Assembly: GCA_030426245.1 (NCBI GenBank)
Contig: JAUHYZ010000003.1
Coordinates: 62,001-126,000, forward strand
Length of the DNA stretch: 64,000 nucleotides
DNA from: Alphaproteobacteria bacterium
GTDB taxonomy: Bacteria > Pseudomonadota > Alphaproteobacteria > Sphingomonadales > Sphingomonadaceae
Direction of reading: 5' to 3'
The translations under genes were made by a program, and so were the position numbers. Of the stretch, positions 29,831 to 38,025 are shown one piece after another (position 1 is the first letter of the stretch; every line of letters starts with the position of its first letter). The notes under the pieces were generated by a model that was not told the DNA's origin, did not search any database, and worked only from the letters and a program-made list of their open reading frames with translations.

Positions 29831-30673
29831 ATGACCGAATTCTTCCGATCGCAGATCTACAATCCCGACATTCTGGCTTCGGCCGGGTTGCTGCTGTTCC
29901 TGCTGGCGCTGTGGCTGCTGGCCGGGCGGTGGATCAAATCGCGCGACAATCTGCCGGATGTAGTGGTGCGGCGATGGACGGCCAATGTCCGCAATCTGCT
30001 GCTGATCGTCGCCCTGATCGGCCTGATCATGATCTGGGCCCCGCAATTGCGGACCTTCGCCCTGTCCTTGACGGCGGTGGCCATCGCGCTGGTGGTGGCG
30101 ACGAAGGAACTGATCCTGTGCCTTTCCGGCTCCGCGCTGCGTACCTTCACCCGCGCCTATTCCGTGGGCGATTATGTGCATGTCGGCACCAGCCGGGGCG
30201 AAGTGATCGATTACAATCTGCTGGCGACAAGGCTGAACGAGTTGGAACAGCGCGACGGTTCCTTCGTGCCCACGGGGCGCAAGATCGTGCTGCCGCACAG
30301 CCTGCTGTTCGGCGGAGCCGTCCGCGCGCAGAGCCAGACCGAAGGCCGGGTTCCGCATAGTTTCCGCCTGACTTTCGAACCGAACCGGAACCTCTTTTCG
30401 GAACAGGCGAAGCTGCAGGAGATTGCGGACGCTGCGCAAAAGTCCGTCGAGGAAACGGCCGCCGCCCCCAAGAAGAAGCGCACCGCCAAGCCGGTGGCGC
30501 CCCTGGCCCTGATCCAGTTCGGCACCAGCGAGATCGGCAAATACCGGATCGACGTGACCGCCACTGCCGTGCCCGAACTTGTGATCGAAACGGAAAATGC
30601 GATTGCCTGCGCCATCGGGGACCATGTGCACCGGATGGAGATTACGGCCCCGAAAGGCACCAATCCCCAATAG
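29831..30673 (+). CDS. MscS-family mechanosensitive channel
   Basis: A 280-residue membrane protein with three membrane segments; the third (LSLTAVAIALVVATKELI) is followed by the soluble MscS beta domain (YSVGDYVHVGTSRGEVIDYNLLATRL and KIVLPHSLLFG). The canonical Gly/Ala packing of TM3 is weaker than in E. coli MscS. It presumably opens under osmotic down-shock. The C-terminal domain has a KKKR-containing insertion near residue 215. Confidence 0.85.
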   Translation: MTEFFRSQIYNPDILASAGLLLFLLALWLLAGRWIKSRDNLPDVVVRRWTANVRNLLLIVALIGLIMIWAPQLRTFALSLTAVAIALVVATKELILCLSGSALRTFTRAYSVGDYVHVGTSRGEVIDYNLLATRLNELEQRDGSFVPTGRKIVLPHSLLFGGAVRAQSQTEGRVPHSFRLTFEPNRNLFSEQAKLQEIADAAQKSVEETAAAPKKKRTAKPVAPLALIQFGTSEIGKYRIDVTATAVPELVIETENAIACAIGDHVHRMEITAPKGTNPQ

Positions 30674-30699
30674 GGCCCTGCTGCCTGGCGAAAGGAAAA

Positions 30700-30729
30700 G
30701 GGCGCGCAAAGCACCTGCCTTGCGCGCCC
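30700..30729 (-). terminator. Terminator between mscS-like and lipoprotein genes
   Basis: Perfect 10-base arms GGGCGCGCAA (30700-30709) and TTGCGCGCCC (30720-30729). Read on the minus strand the stem is followed by TTTTCCTTT, so it best serves the lipoprotein gene, whose stop is 28 bases before it. Confidence 0.8.
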
Positions 30730-30757
30730 CGTTTCGGCCTCCGTGGGGGGAGGTCGA

Positions 30758-30997
30758 TTACATCACTTCGGTGTCGTCAGCCGGAACTTCCTCGGCAGCG
30801 TCGGCAGCCGGTTCGGCAGCGTCGAGCGCCGGATCGGTCACGACTTCCTCGGCAGCCGCAGGTACTTCCGCGACTTCGGCAGGAGCTTCGGCAGCCATTT
30901 CGGCTTCCGGATTTGCAGCTTCTGCAGTTTCACCCTGGCATGCAGCCAGCGCGAAAGAAGCCGAAGCCAATGCGACGAGCAATGCAGTCTTTTTCAT
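30758..30997 (-). CDS. Small acidic Ala/Glu-rich lipoprotein
   Basis: A 79-residue protein: MKKTALLVALASASFALAAC is a textbook lipoprotein signal with the lipidated Cys at residue 20. The mature part is almost entirely Ala, Glu, Pro, Val and Asp, so it is probably unstructured and strongly acidic. AGGAAACG precedes the ATG at 30997; the longer open frame upstream has no signal. No family is recognised. Confidence 0.78.
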   Translation of the reverse strand: MKKTALLVALASASFALAACQGETAEAANPEAEMAAEAPAEVAEVPAAAEEVVTDPALDAAEPAADAAEEVPADDTEVM

Positions 30998-31182
30998 TTT
31001 CGTTTCCTGAAAATGCCCAACATCCATGATTGGCCGGGCGCGCGGGCGGCTACTCCTCGTTGATGCGAATGTCCATCGAAATTTTGCGGCCCCCGCGCAA
31101 TGGCCTGGCTTGTTTATCAGCCTCGTTGACATCTATTCGGGCGCCATGCACCTTGATAGCTTGCTAGCAAGGGGAGTTGACA

Positions 31183-33120
31183 ATGGCCGTTACGTATCGG
31201 TGGCGAGCCATCTTCCCCCTTGCTGCACTCGCCCTCGCCCCGGCTCAGGCAGCCGCGCAAGGCGTGGACGACAACGCCGTGGCCAGTGCCAGCGACGCTT
31301 TCGGCATCTCCGTTGGCTCGGAAAGCATCGGGATATACAGCGAAGGCGATGTGCGCGGCTTCGACCCGGTGGATGCAGGCAACACCCGGATCGAGGGCCT
31401 GTATTACGCACCGATCGACCGCCTGCCCGACCGCCTGATGCGCAGCAGCACCATCCGCGTGGGCATCGCCGCGCAAGGCTATTCCTTCCCCGCGCCGACC
31501 GGCATCGTCGACTATCAGCTCAATGTCAGCGGCGAGAGCGACCAACTCGCACTCAGCTTCAAGCGGGCCCAGTTCGGCTCGCTGGTTGCCGATGGCGAGG
31601 CGCAGATCAGGCTGAGCGATTCCTTGGGAGCCTTCGGCGCCGCAGGCTTCCGGGCGCAGAACCGGCATGAAGGCGGGGACTTCCTGAAATACAGCTTCGC
31701 CGGCGGGCTGGTCTGGCGGCCCTATTCAGGCGCCAGCATTACCGGCTTTGGCGGAACCGTGCGATTTTATGACGACGAAACGCCGCCCTCGATCTTTCCC
31801 GGCGGGGACTATCTGCCCCCGCAGATCGAACGCAAAATGACCATCGGCCAGAGCTGGTCCAAACGGGACAATCGCAGCTCCATATTCGGCGGCGTGGCCA
31901 AGCTGCCCATGGGGGCCTGGCTGGTCGAAGCCGGGTCGTTCCTTGCCATTCGCGATACGCCGCTGACCTTCACGGACCTGATTGCCGAAATGCGCCCCGA
32001 CGGCACCACCCCCAACCGCGTGATGATCGCGGATGCCGACAATCGCGATCGCATGCTGTCGGGCGAATTGCGGGTGACGCGGACCTTCGGCGGCGCCGAT
32101 CTGGTGCATCGGATTTCGCTGAGCTTGCGCGGAAGGCATGGCGAAAGGCGGTTCGGCGGGGCACAGCGCATCCCGCTGGGCGAAAGCAGCCTGCTTTTCG
32201 CCGACGAGCGGCCCAAGCCGGAATTCGAATTCGGCCCGCAGGACCATGACGAAGTAAGACAAGGGAATCTGGGGATCAGCTATTCGCTGACGCGCCCGCA
32301 GCGCTTCTCGCTCGACGTCGCGCTGTCTGCCGGCCGCTATGAAAAGACGGTCGACTTTGTCGGGGCTTCTTCTTTGGCCACTACGCGCGACAATCCGATT
32401 ACCGGCAGTGTTACCGGTACCTACAGTTTCACGCCGCGGCTCTCCGCCTATGGCGGCTATATTCGCGGCTTCGAGGAAGTCCCCGTTGCGCCTTCCAGCG
32501 CGGTCAACCGGGGCACGGCCCCGCCGGCCATCAGCACCCAGCAGGCAGATCTCGGCATCCGCTATGCGCTGACGCCGGATCTGAGCCTGGTGACCGGCGT
32601 GTTTTCGATCACCAAGCCTTATTACAATGTCGATAGAAACGCCTTCTATCGCGAGCTGGGCGATTCCAGCAGCAGGGGCCTGGAACTCAGCCTTGCAGGC
32701 AGCCTGAGACCGGGCCTGACCTTCGTTCTCGGCCATGTCTCGCTCGATGCGACGATCAGCGGGGAACTGGTGGAAGACGGTACGATCGGCCCCCGCCCGA
32801 TCGCCAGCATCCGGCGGCGCAGCGCGGTCAATCTCGATTGGCGGCTCGACGAGGGCGAAAGCCCCTTCTCCTTCGACGTCAGCGTTGAAAGCCTTTCGGA
32901 GCGCGTGGCCAATGCCAGCAACACGCTCTCCGCCCCGGCGCGCGAAATCGTCGATCTGGGCATGCGTTACCGCTTCGATCTGGGCAATTCGCGGGCCCTG
33001 GTGCGCCTGCAGATTGCCAATGTGCTGGACGATTATGGCTGGATGGTGTTTTCCAACGGCGCCTTCATGTATTCGCAAAGCCGGCGCGTGCTGGCGGAGC
33101 TGCGTCTCGATCTGCCATGA
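31183..33120 (+). CDS. TonB-dependent receptor-like outer-membrane protein with short plug
   Basis: A 645-residue exported protein with signal peptide (PLAALALAPAQAAAQ) followed directly by a plug-like segment SIGIYSEGDVRGFDPVDAGN, matching TonB-receptor plugs at the region after the first strand, and a long beta-barrel half (LVHRISLSLRGRHG, ARVRLQIANVLDDYGW-like end, C-terminal LELRLDLP-type closure). No clear TonB box is visible at the N-terminus. The ATG at 31183 has AGGGGAG 6-7 bases upstream. The ligand is not predictable. Confidence 0.8.
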   Translation: MAVTYRWRAIFPLAALALAPAQAAAQGVDDNAVASASDAFGISVGSESIGIYSEGDVRGFDPVDAGNTRIEGLYYAPIDRLPDRLMRSSTIRVGIAAQGYSFPAPTGIVDYQLNVSGESDQLALSFKRAQFGSLVADGEAQIRLSDSLGAFGAAGFRAQNRHEGGDFLKYSFAGGLVWRPYSGASITGFGGTVRFYDDETPPSIFPGGDYLPPQIERKMTIGQSWSKRDNRSSIFGGVAKLPMGAWLVEAGSFLAIRDTPLTFTDLIAEMRPDGTTPNRVMIADADNRDRMLSGELRVTRTFGGADLVHRISLSLRGRHGERRFGGAQRIPLGESSLLFADERPKPEFEFGPQDHDEVRQGNLGISYSLTRPQRFSLDVALSAGRYEKTVDFVGASSLATTRDNPITGSVTGTYSFTPRLSAYGGYIRGFEEVPVAPSSAVNRGTAPPAISTQQADLGIRYALTPDLSLVTGVFSITKPYYNVDRNAFYRELGDSSSRGLELSLAGSLRPGLTFVLGHVSLDATISGELVEDGTIGPRPIASIRRRSAVNLDWRLDEGESPFSFDVSVESLSERVANASNTLSAPAREIVDLGMRYRFDLGNSRALVRLQIANVLDDYGWMVFSNGAFMYSQSRRVLAELRLDLP

Positions 33121-33142
33121 AACATGACAACTGTACCGGTGC

Positions 33143-33403
33143 CTACATGTCCGGCCGGGCCCAACCGGTGATTCCCATCATCAGCAGCGTCAGCCCGATC
33201 AGGGCGCAAATGAAGAATATCTTCGTCCAGGGCACCCAGCCCACCCGGTCGATATCGCGCCTTTTCGTGCGCCGCTGCTCCGCCCAGAAGGCGATCAGCG
33301 CGCCCAGCAGCAGCAAGGCGCCCCACATGGCAGACAGCGTGGCGTCGCTGGCAAAACGGATGGCGTCGGGCTCATGCAGCATCGTGCGGCGCGATATGGC
33401 CAT
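33143..33403 (-). CDS. Small two-TM membrane protein
   Basis: An 86-residue protein with two hydrophobic helices (ATLSAMWGALLLLGALIAFW and TKIFFICALIGLTLLMMGI) joined by a strongly basic loop (EQRRTKRRDIDR) that should face the cytoplasm. I do not recognise a family. It converges on the TonB-receptor-like gene with 22 bases between stops and lies 55 bases from the divergent DMT gene. Confidence 0.65.
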   Translation of the reverse strand: MAISRRTMLHEPDAIRFASDATLSAMWGALLLLGALIAFWAEQRRTKRRDIDRVGWVPWTKIFFICALIGLTLLMMGITGWARPDM

Positions 33404-33458
33404 GGCCCAGCTTCACCGCAATGCTTGATCGCAGGCCAATCCTGCTTAAGGCGGCGCA

Positions 33459-34361
33459 ATGAATGATGCAGCGCACCAATCCAGACCCCTGCTTGCGCTC
33501 GTAATCCGCATCGCAGGGGTGGCGGCGCTGGCCACCATGGCAGCGCTGGTTAAGCTGGCATCCGAACGCGGCGTGCATCTGGCGGAGATTATCTTCTGGC
33601 GCCAGGGCCTGAGCATTCCGATGGTGCTGGCCTGGGTGATGGCCACCAGCAGCATTTCCGTGCTCAAGACCGATCGCCCGTGGACCCATGCCAAGCGCGG
33701 CGTTTACGGCACCGGGGGCATGGTGCTGAACTTCCTGGCGGTCACCATGCTGCCGCTGGCCGAAGCGACGACCTTCACCTTCACTGCGCCGATCTTCGCC
33801 GTGGTGCTTTCCGCCATGCTGCTGCACGAACGGGTCGGCCCCTATCGCTGGACGGCGGTGCTGCTGGGCTTTGTGGGCATCCTGATCATTGCGCGCCCGG
33901 GCGGCGCGGACATCCCGCTGCTGGGCGCGACAATCGCGCTCAGCGGCGCCTTCATGGTCGCGTTGATCTCCATCCAGGTTGCCGATCTGGGCCGCACGGA
34001 CAAGCCGATCGCGATCGTCTTCTGGTTCGCGGTGACCACCACTCCGATGGCGGCTTTGTTCCTGCCTTTCGTGGCGACCGGGCACAGCGCGCAAGACTGG
34101 CTGCTGCTGATGACGATCGGCGTTATCGGCGGCCTGGGCCAGCTATTGTTCACCGCCAGCCTGCGCTTCGGCAGCGTGGCGAGCGTAATTGTGATGGATT
34201 ATTCATCGCTGATATGGGCAACGCTCTACGGTTGGATTATCTGGGAAAGGCTGCCACCGGGTTCCACCTGGCTCGGGGCGCCTCTGATCGTCGCGGCGGG
34301 GATCACCATCGCCTGGCGGGAGCACCGGCTTGCACGGCCGGTCAGAGTCGCTTCGGACTGA
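33459..34361 (+). CDS. EamA/DMT-family transporter (second copy of the family)
   Basis: A 300-residue protein with ten membrane segments in two EamA repeats, each with the usual PLAEATTFTFTAPIFAVVLS-type motif (near residue 100) and its counterpart FGSVASVIVMDYSSLIWAT (near residue 240). The two DMT proteins in the window are only distantly similar. Likely an exporter; substrate unknown. Confidence 0.87.
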   Translation: MNDAAHQSRPLLALVIRIAGVAALATMAALVKLASERGVHLAEIIFWRQGLSIPMVLAWVMATSSISVLKTDRPWTHAKRGVYGTGGMVLNFLAVTMLPLAEATTFTFTAPIFAVVLSAMLLHERVGPYRWTAVLLGFVGILIIARPGGADIPLLGATIALSGAFMVALISIQVADLGRTDKPIAIVFWFAVTTTPMAALFLPFVATGHSAQDWLLLMTIGVIGGLGQLLFTASLRFGSVASVIVMDYSSLIWATLYGWIIWERLPPGSTWLGAPLIVAAGITIAWREHRLARPVRVASD

Positions 34362-34430
34362 CGGAACCGGAACCGAGGCAAACGATTATGGGATCCACCG
34401 TCCCGATAAGGACAAGATAAGGAAAGTACG

Positions 34431-34565
34431 ATGGTTCGCAAATTGGTACTGGCAGTCAGCCTGGGCGCGCTGGCTATCACCGTTTCGGCGTGCAACACGG
34501 TCAAGGGCCTGGGCAACGACATTGAATCGGTCGGCGAGGCCGGAGAAGAGGCGATCAACTCCTGA
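34431..34565 (+). CDS. Entericidin-like small lipoprotein
   Basis: A 44-residue protein: MVRKLVLAVSLGALAITVSAC is the lipoprotein signal with Cys21, and the mature NTVKGLGNDIESVGEA is the entericidin EcnA/EcnB signature. These proteins sit in the cell envelope; in E. coli the pair forms an antidote/toxin set linked to stationary phase and osmotic state. Only one copy is here. AAGGAAAG precedes the ATG by about 5 bases. Confidence 0.9.
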   Translation: MVRKLVLAVSLGALAITVSACNTVKGLGNDIESVGEAGEEAINS

Positions 34566-34581
34566 TCGCGCCTGAAGCCTT

Positions 34582-35175
34582 TCAAACCTTGCGATAGATG
34601 AGCGTGAGATTGTTGGCGGGCATTTCGGCCCGCCGCATTCTCTTCAAGCCGTTCTTTTCGGCCAGCGCGTCGACATCCTCGATCCGGCGAATGCCCCAGT
34701 CCGGATTGCGCTGCTGCAAGCTGCGGTCGAACGCCAGATTGGATTCGGCCGGCTCCACCGCATCTTCGAAATACGGGCCATAGAGCACCAGCGGGGCGCC
34801 TTGCGGCAACAGCCGTCCGGCCGCTGCGAACAGCCCCTCGCTCGCCTCCCACGGGCTGATATGAATCATGTTGATGCACAGCATCGCATCGGCTGCGCTC
34901 ACCGGCCAGTCGGGCGATGCGGCATCGAGCATCAGCGGCTCAAGCACATTGTCCAGCCCTTCTTCCGCGCGCCATGCGGCGATCGAAGCGAGCGCAGTCT
35001 CGTCCGGATCGGTCGGCTGCCATTGCAGAGAAGGAAACGCGCGGGCGAAATAGACTGCATGTTCGCCCGTGCCGCTGGCCACTTCCAGCACGAGGCCGCT
35101 TTCGGGCAGCTCGCCTTCCAGTATATCGGCGATGGGCTGGCGGTTGCGCAGCGCGGGCGGGGCCGACTGTTTCAT
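34582..35175 (-). CDS. DUF938 SAM-dependent methyltransferase-like protein
   Basis: A 197-residue protein with the DUF938 pattern: APPALRNRQPIADIL at the N-terminus, SAM loop VLEVASGTGEHAVYFA, then LQWQPTDPD and the distinctive CINMIHISPWEA. The family is widespread and uncharacterised. Its ATG overlaps the stop of the upstream gene by 4 bases (ATGA), so it is the third gene of a coupled operon with the NAD-binding and dGTPase genes. Confidence 0.92.
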   Translation of the reverse strand: MKQSAPPALRNRQPIADILEGELPESGLVLEVASGTGEHAVYFARAFPSLQWQPTDPDETALASIAAWRAEEGLDNVLEPLMLDAASPDWPVSAADAMLCINMIHISPWEASEGLFAAAGRLLPQGAPLVLYGPYFEDAVEPAESNLAFDRSLQQRNPDWGIRRIEDVDALAEKNGLKRMRRAEMPANNLTLIYRKV

Positions 35176-35936
35176 CTGAGCAGCGGCTCTTCGAAACGGT
35201 GCGCAGCGCGCTTTAGCGAGTCATGATCGTGCACGAAACGTCCTCCGGCTTTTTCCCGGGCCAGCCCTAATATGGCCCGTGCCAGAGTGGCAGCCGAAAT
35301 CGACCGAAAACGCCGATTGCTTCCTTGAAGGAAAAGGTCGGCAAGCGGGCTGAACAGGCGCCCCAGCCCCTCTGCCGGCCTGATATCGTCATGCCGTATC
35401 CCCCGGATAATGCCGGGGCGCAATATATCCAACCGCTTGAAGCGCATCTTGGCCAGTGCCGCCTCCACTTCGCCCTTCACCTGGAGATAAAGCGTCTTTC
35501 CCAGCGGATTGGCCCCGGCAGAGGACACGAAGATGAAGTGCCAGGCCCCCGCTTCCTTGGCCGCTTCGGCAACCTGCAGCACCAGCTTTTCGTCCACGGC
35601 GCGGAACGCCTCTTCATCCTGCCCCGCCTTGGTCCAGGTGGTGCCCAACGCGCAGATCATCACTTCGGGGCGGGTCGCCGCCAGCGCTTCGCCCCACAGT
35701 TCGGGTTCGGCCAGGCGCATCTGCATGCGCACGCCGTGCGGCAGGGAAATCTCCCGCCGGGACAGGGCGACAAGATCGAAATCCTCGCGCCCGATCAGCT
35801 CCTGCATCACCGCGCGGCCCACCAGCCCCGTCGAACCGACCAGGCCCAGATGGACGGGTTCGCGCGGCGGCGGCGGATTGGCCTGCTCTTTCCCGCCTGT
35901 GCGGGATCCGGCCTGCTTTGACATCGCGGCACTCAT
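35172..35936 (-). CDS. NAD(P)-binding Rossmann protein (HTATIP2/TIP30-like short reductase)
   Basis: A 254-residue atypical SDR. The nucleotide-binding loop GLVGSTGLVGRAVMQEL is at residues 30-46, with FIFVSSAGANPLGKTLYLQVK-like features around residue 140 giving the Ser and Tyr/Lys positions (Y-x-x-V-K). Related proteins act as NADPH-dependent reductases or ubiquinone-related oxidoreductases; the substrate is unknown. It overlaps both neighbours by 4 bases. Confidence 0.83.
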   Translation of the reverse strand: MSAAMSKQAGSRTGGKEQANPPPPREPVHLGLVGSTGLVGRAVMQELIGREDFDLVALSRREISLPHGVRMQMRLAEPELWGEALAATRPEVMICALGTTWTKAGQDEEAFRAVDEKLVLQVAEAAKEAGAWHFIFVSSAGANPLGKTLYLQVKGEVEAALAKMRFKRLDILRPGIIRGIRHDDIRPAEGLGRLFSPLADLFLQGSNRRFRSISAATLARAILGLAREKAGGRFVHDHDSLKRAAHRFEEPLLR

Positions 35937-37108
35937 ACGTTCGACAGCCCCATCGGCACCTTGCCGAAGATCCTGGCATATTGATCGATCGCATAGCGGT
36001 CGGTCATGCCCGCAATGAAATCGGCGATATGCCGGCTCCTTTGCGGTTCCTGCTCCGGCAGGCTCTCGCGCCAGCCATCTGCCAGCAGCGATCCATCCTG
36101 AGTATAGGCCGCATAGAGCCGCGCGACTACATTGCGTGCCCGCTCCGCCGTTTCGACCTGATCGGCATGGAGATAGAGCCGGTCATACATGAAGCGCTTG
36201 AGCTGCCGTTCCTGCGCGGCGAAACCGGGGGAGAAACAGGCCAGCGCCCTGCCCGCTTCGCGGACCTCCTTCACGGATCCGATATCGGCGATGTTGCTGC
36301 GCGTGGCTTCCAGCAAATCGTTCACCATCACTCCGATCTGAGTCCGGACAAGTTCGCGCAGTTGCCTGTCCCGCGGAGCGTTTGGGAAGCGGTTTTCGAC
36401 CTCCCGCCAGAGATCGGCGACGAAATCGAGAGTCAGCAGGTCGTCCAGCACCAGAAAGCCCGCCCGCAGCCCATCGTCGATATCGTGATTGTCATAGGCG
36501 ATGTCGTCGGAAATCGCCGCCACCTGCGCCTCCAGCGAGGGCCACAGATGCAGCTCCAGCGGAATGGCGGTGTCCACTTCCTCCATCGCCCAGCCCGGCT
36601 CCGTCACCGGCCCGTTATGCTTGGCCAGCCCTTCCAGCACTTCCCAGCTCAGATTGAGCCCTTCATGGTCGCAATAGGGGCTTTCCAGGCGCATCAGCGT
36701 GCGCAGCGACTGCGCATTGTGATCGAAGCCCCCGTGGCGCCCCAACGCGCCGTCCAGCGCCTTCTCGCCCGCATGGCCGAAGGGCGGATGGCCGATATCG
36801 TGGGCCAGGCACAGCGCTTCGGTGAGATCCTCGTCCAGCCCCAGCGCCCGCGCCACGACCCGCCCGATCTGGGCCACTTCGATACTGTGCGTCAGGCGCA
36901 CCCGGTAATGATCGCCATCGGGCGCGATGAACACCTGCGTCTTGTGCCGCAGCCGGCGGAAAGCGATGGAATGGATGATCCGGTCCCGGTCGCGCTGAAA
37001 TGCGCTGCGCGGGCCGCGCGCGCCGGCGCGTTCCTCAGGAAATTCGCGCCCGCGCGATTGCGCAGGATCGGAAGCGTAAGGCGCGAGGGTAATGCTTGCG
37101 CTCGTCAT
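35933..37108 (-). CDS. dgt: Deoxyguanosinetriphosphate triphosphohydrolase-like HD protein
   Basis: A 391-residue member of the Dgt family, which cleaves dGTP or other dNTPs to the nucleoside and triphosphate. The HD motif residues are visible: RLTHSIEVAQ, LAHDIGHPPFGHAGE and DDIAYDNHDIDDG. The N-terminal GPRSAFQRDRDRIIHSIAFRRLRHKTQVF is the family signature. It is the first gene of the three-gene operon. The short-form type usually annotated as deoxyguanosinetriphosphate triphosphohydrolase-like protein fits best. Confidence 0.94.
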   Translation of the reverse strand: MTSASITLAPYASDPAQSRGREFPEERAGARGPRSAFQRDRDRIIHSIAFRRLRHKTQVFIAPDGDHYRVRLTHSIEVAQIGRVVARALGLDEDLTEALCLAHDIGHPPFGHAGEKALDGALGRHGGFDHNAQSLRTLMRLESPYCDHEGLNLSWEVLEGLAKHNGPVTEPGWAMEEVDTAIPLELHLWPSLEAQVAAISDDIAYDNHDIDDGLRAGFLVLDDLLTLDFVADLWREVENRFPNAPRDRQLRELVRTQIGVMVNDLLEATRSNIADIGSVKEVREAGRALACFSPGFAAQERQLKRFMYDRLYLHADQVETAERARNVVARLYAAYTQDGSLLADGWRESLPEQEPQRSRHIADFIAGMTDRYAIDQYARIFGKVPMGLSNV

Positions 37109-37172
37109 TCGGGCGGGGGCTTAGGCAAGCTGCCGCACGATGGCAACAGGCGGCCGGCCGGTGTCCCCGTAG

Positions 37173-37865
37173 CTATTGCCCCAGGATCCAGTCCGCGGCC
37201 TTTTGCGAATGGATGCGCGTGCAATCGTAGATCGGCAGGACATTGGCATCCACATCCACCACCATGTCCAGTTCGGTGCAGGCCAGAACGATCGCCTTGG
37301 CCCCTTCCTGTTCCTTCACCACGATCATGGACTTCAGTGCGCGCTGCGCATCGCGCGTGACCTTGCCGTGCATCAGCTCGTCATAGATGATCCGGTCCAG
37401 CCGCTCGACATTGGCCATGTCCGGCGCCAGCAAATCCACCCCATGCGCGACCAGCCGCTTGCGATAGAAGCTTTCGGTCATCACGTTGCGCGTGCCGAAC
37501 AGCGCGGCGGTCTTCACCTTGTCCGCCTTCATCTTTTCGCCCACCGCATCGGCGATATGCAGGATCGGGATATCCACGGCGGCCGCCACATCGTCATACA
37601 CCTTGTGCATTGAATTGGCCCCGATGATCAGCGCGGTTGCGCCCGCATCGGCCAGCCGCTTGGCCGATTCCGTCACCACGCGCGCGGCATCGTCCCAGCC
37701 GCTATCCTCCGTAATCCGATAGAGAAGCGAGAAATCCAGGCTCTCGATCAGCAGCGGCGCGCTCGCCGGGGAAGGTGCCCTGCTTTGTACGATCCGATTG
37801 ACATGTTCGTAATAGGTGCTGGTGGAGACCCAGCTCATTCCGCCGATTAGGCCGAGTTTTCTCAA
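37173..37865 (-). CDS. Aspartate/glutamate racemase family protein with one catalytic position changed
   Basis: A 230-residue protein beginning LGLIGGMSWVSTSTYYEHVN, the family start. The second catalytic Cys is kept (VLACTELDMVV), but the first, usually in CNT or TNTMH context, is Ala in GANSMHKVYDD. Racemization normally needs an acid/base on both faces, so it may be a racemase with altered specificity, or a different activity. The start is TTG with AAAGGG upstream. It lies alone behind the dgt operon on the same strand. Confidence 0.82.
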   Translation of the reverse strand: MRKLGLIGGMSWVSTSTYYEHVNRIVQSRAPSPASAPLLIESLDFSLLYRITEDSGWDDAARVVTESAKRLADAGATALIIGANSMHKVYDDVAAAVDIPILHIADAVGEKMKADKVKTAALFGTRNVMTESFYRKRLVAHGVDLLAPDMANVERLDRIIYDELMHGKVTRDAQRALKSMIVVKEQEGAKAIVLACTELDMVVDVDANVLPIYDCTRIHSQKAADWILGQ

Positions 37866-38025
37866 CGCTGATACCCTTTGCCGTTACTGTCGCCGCGCGA
37901 TGCCCGATTGATGCAGCGGCAGCGGGGTTAGCGCCGCCTTTCCCAACATGGTCGAGACAGGCGGAGGGATGCCCGCGCCCAGCGAAATTATCAAGCACGG
38001 CGCGATAAATCCCGCGTGTTGTGCC

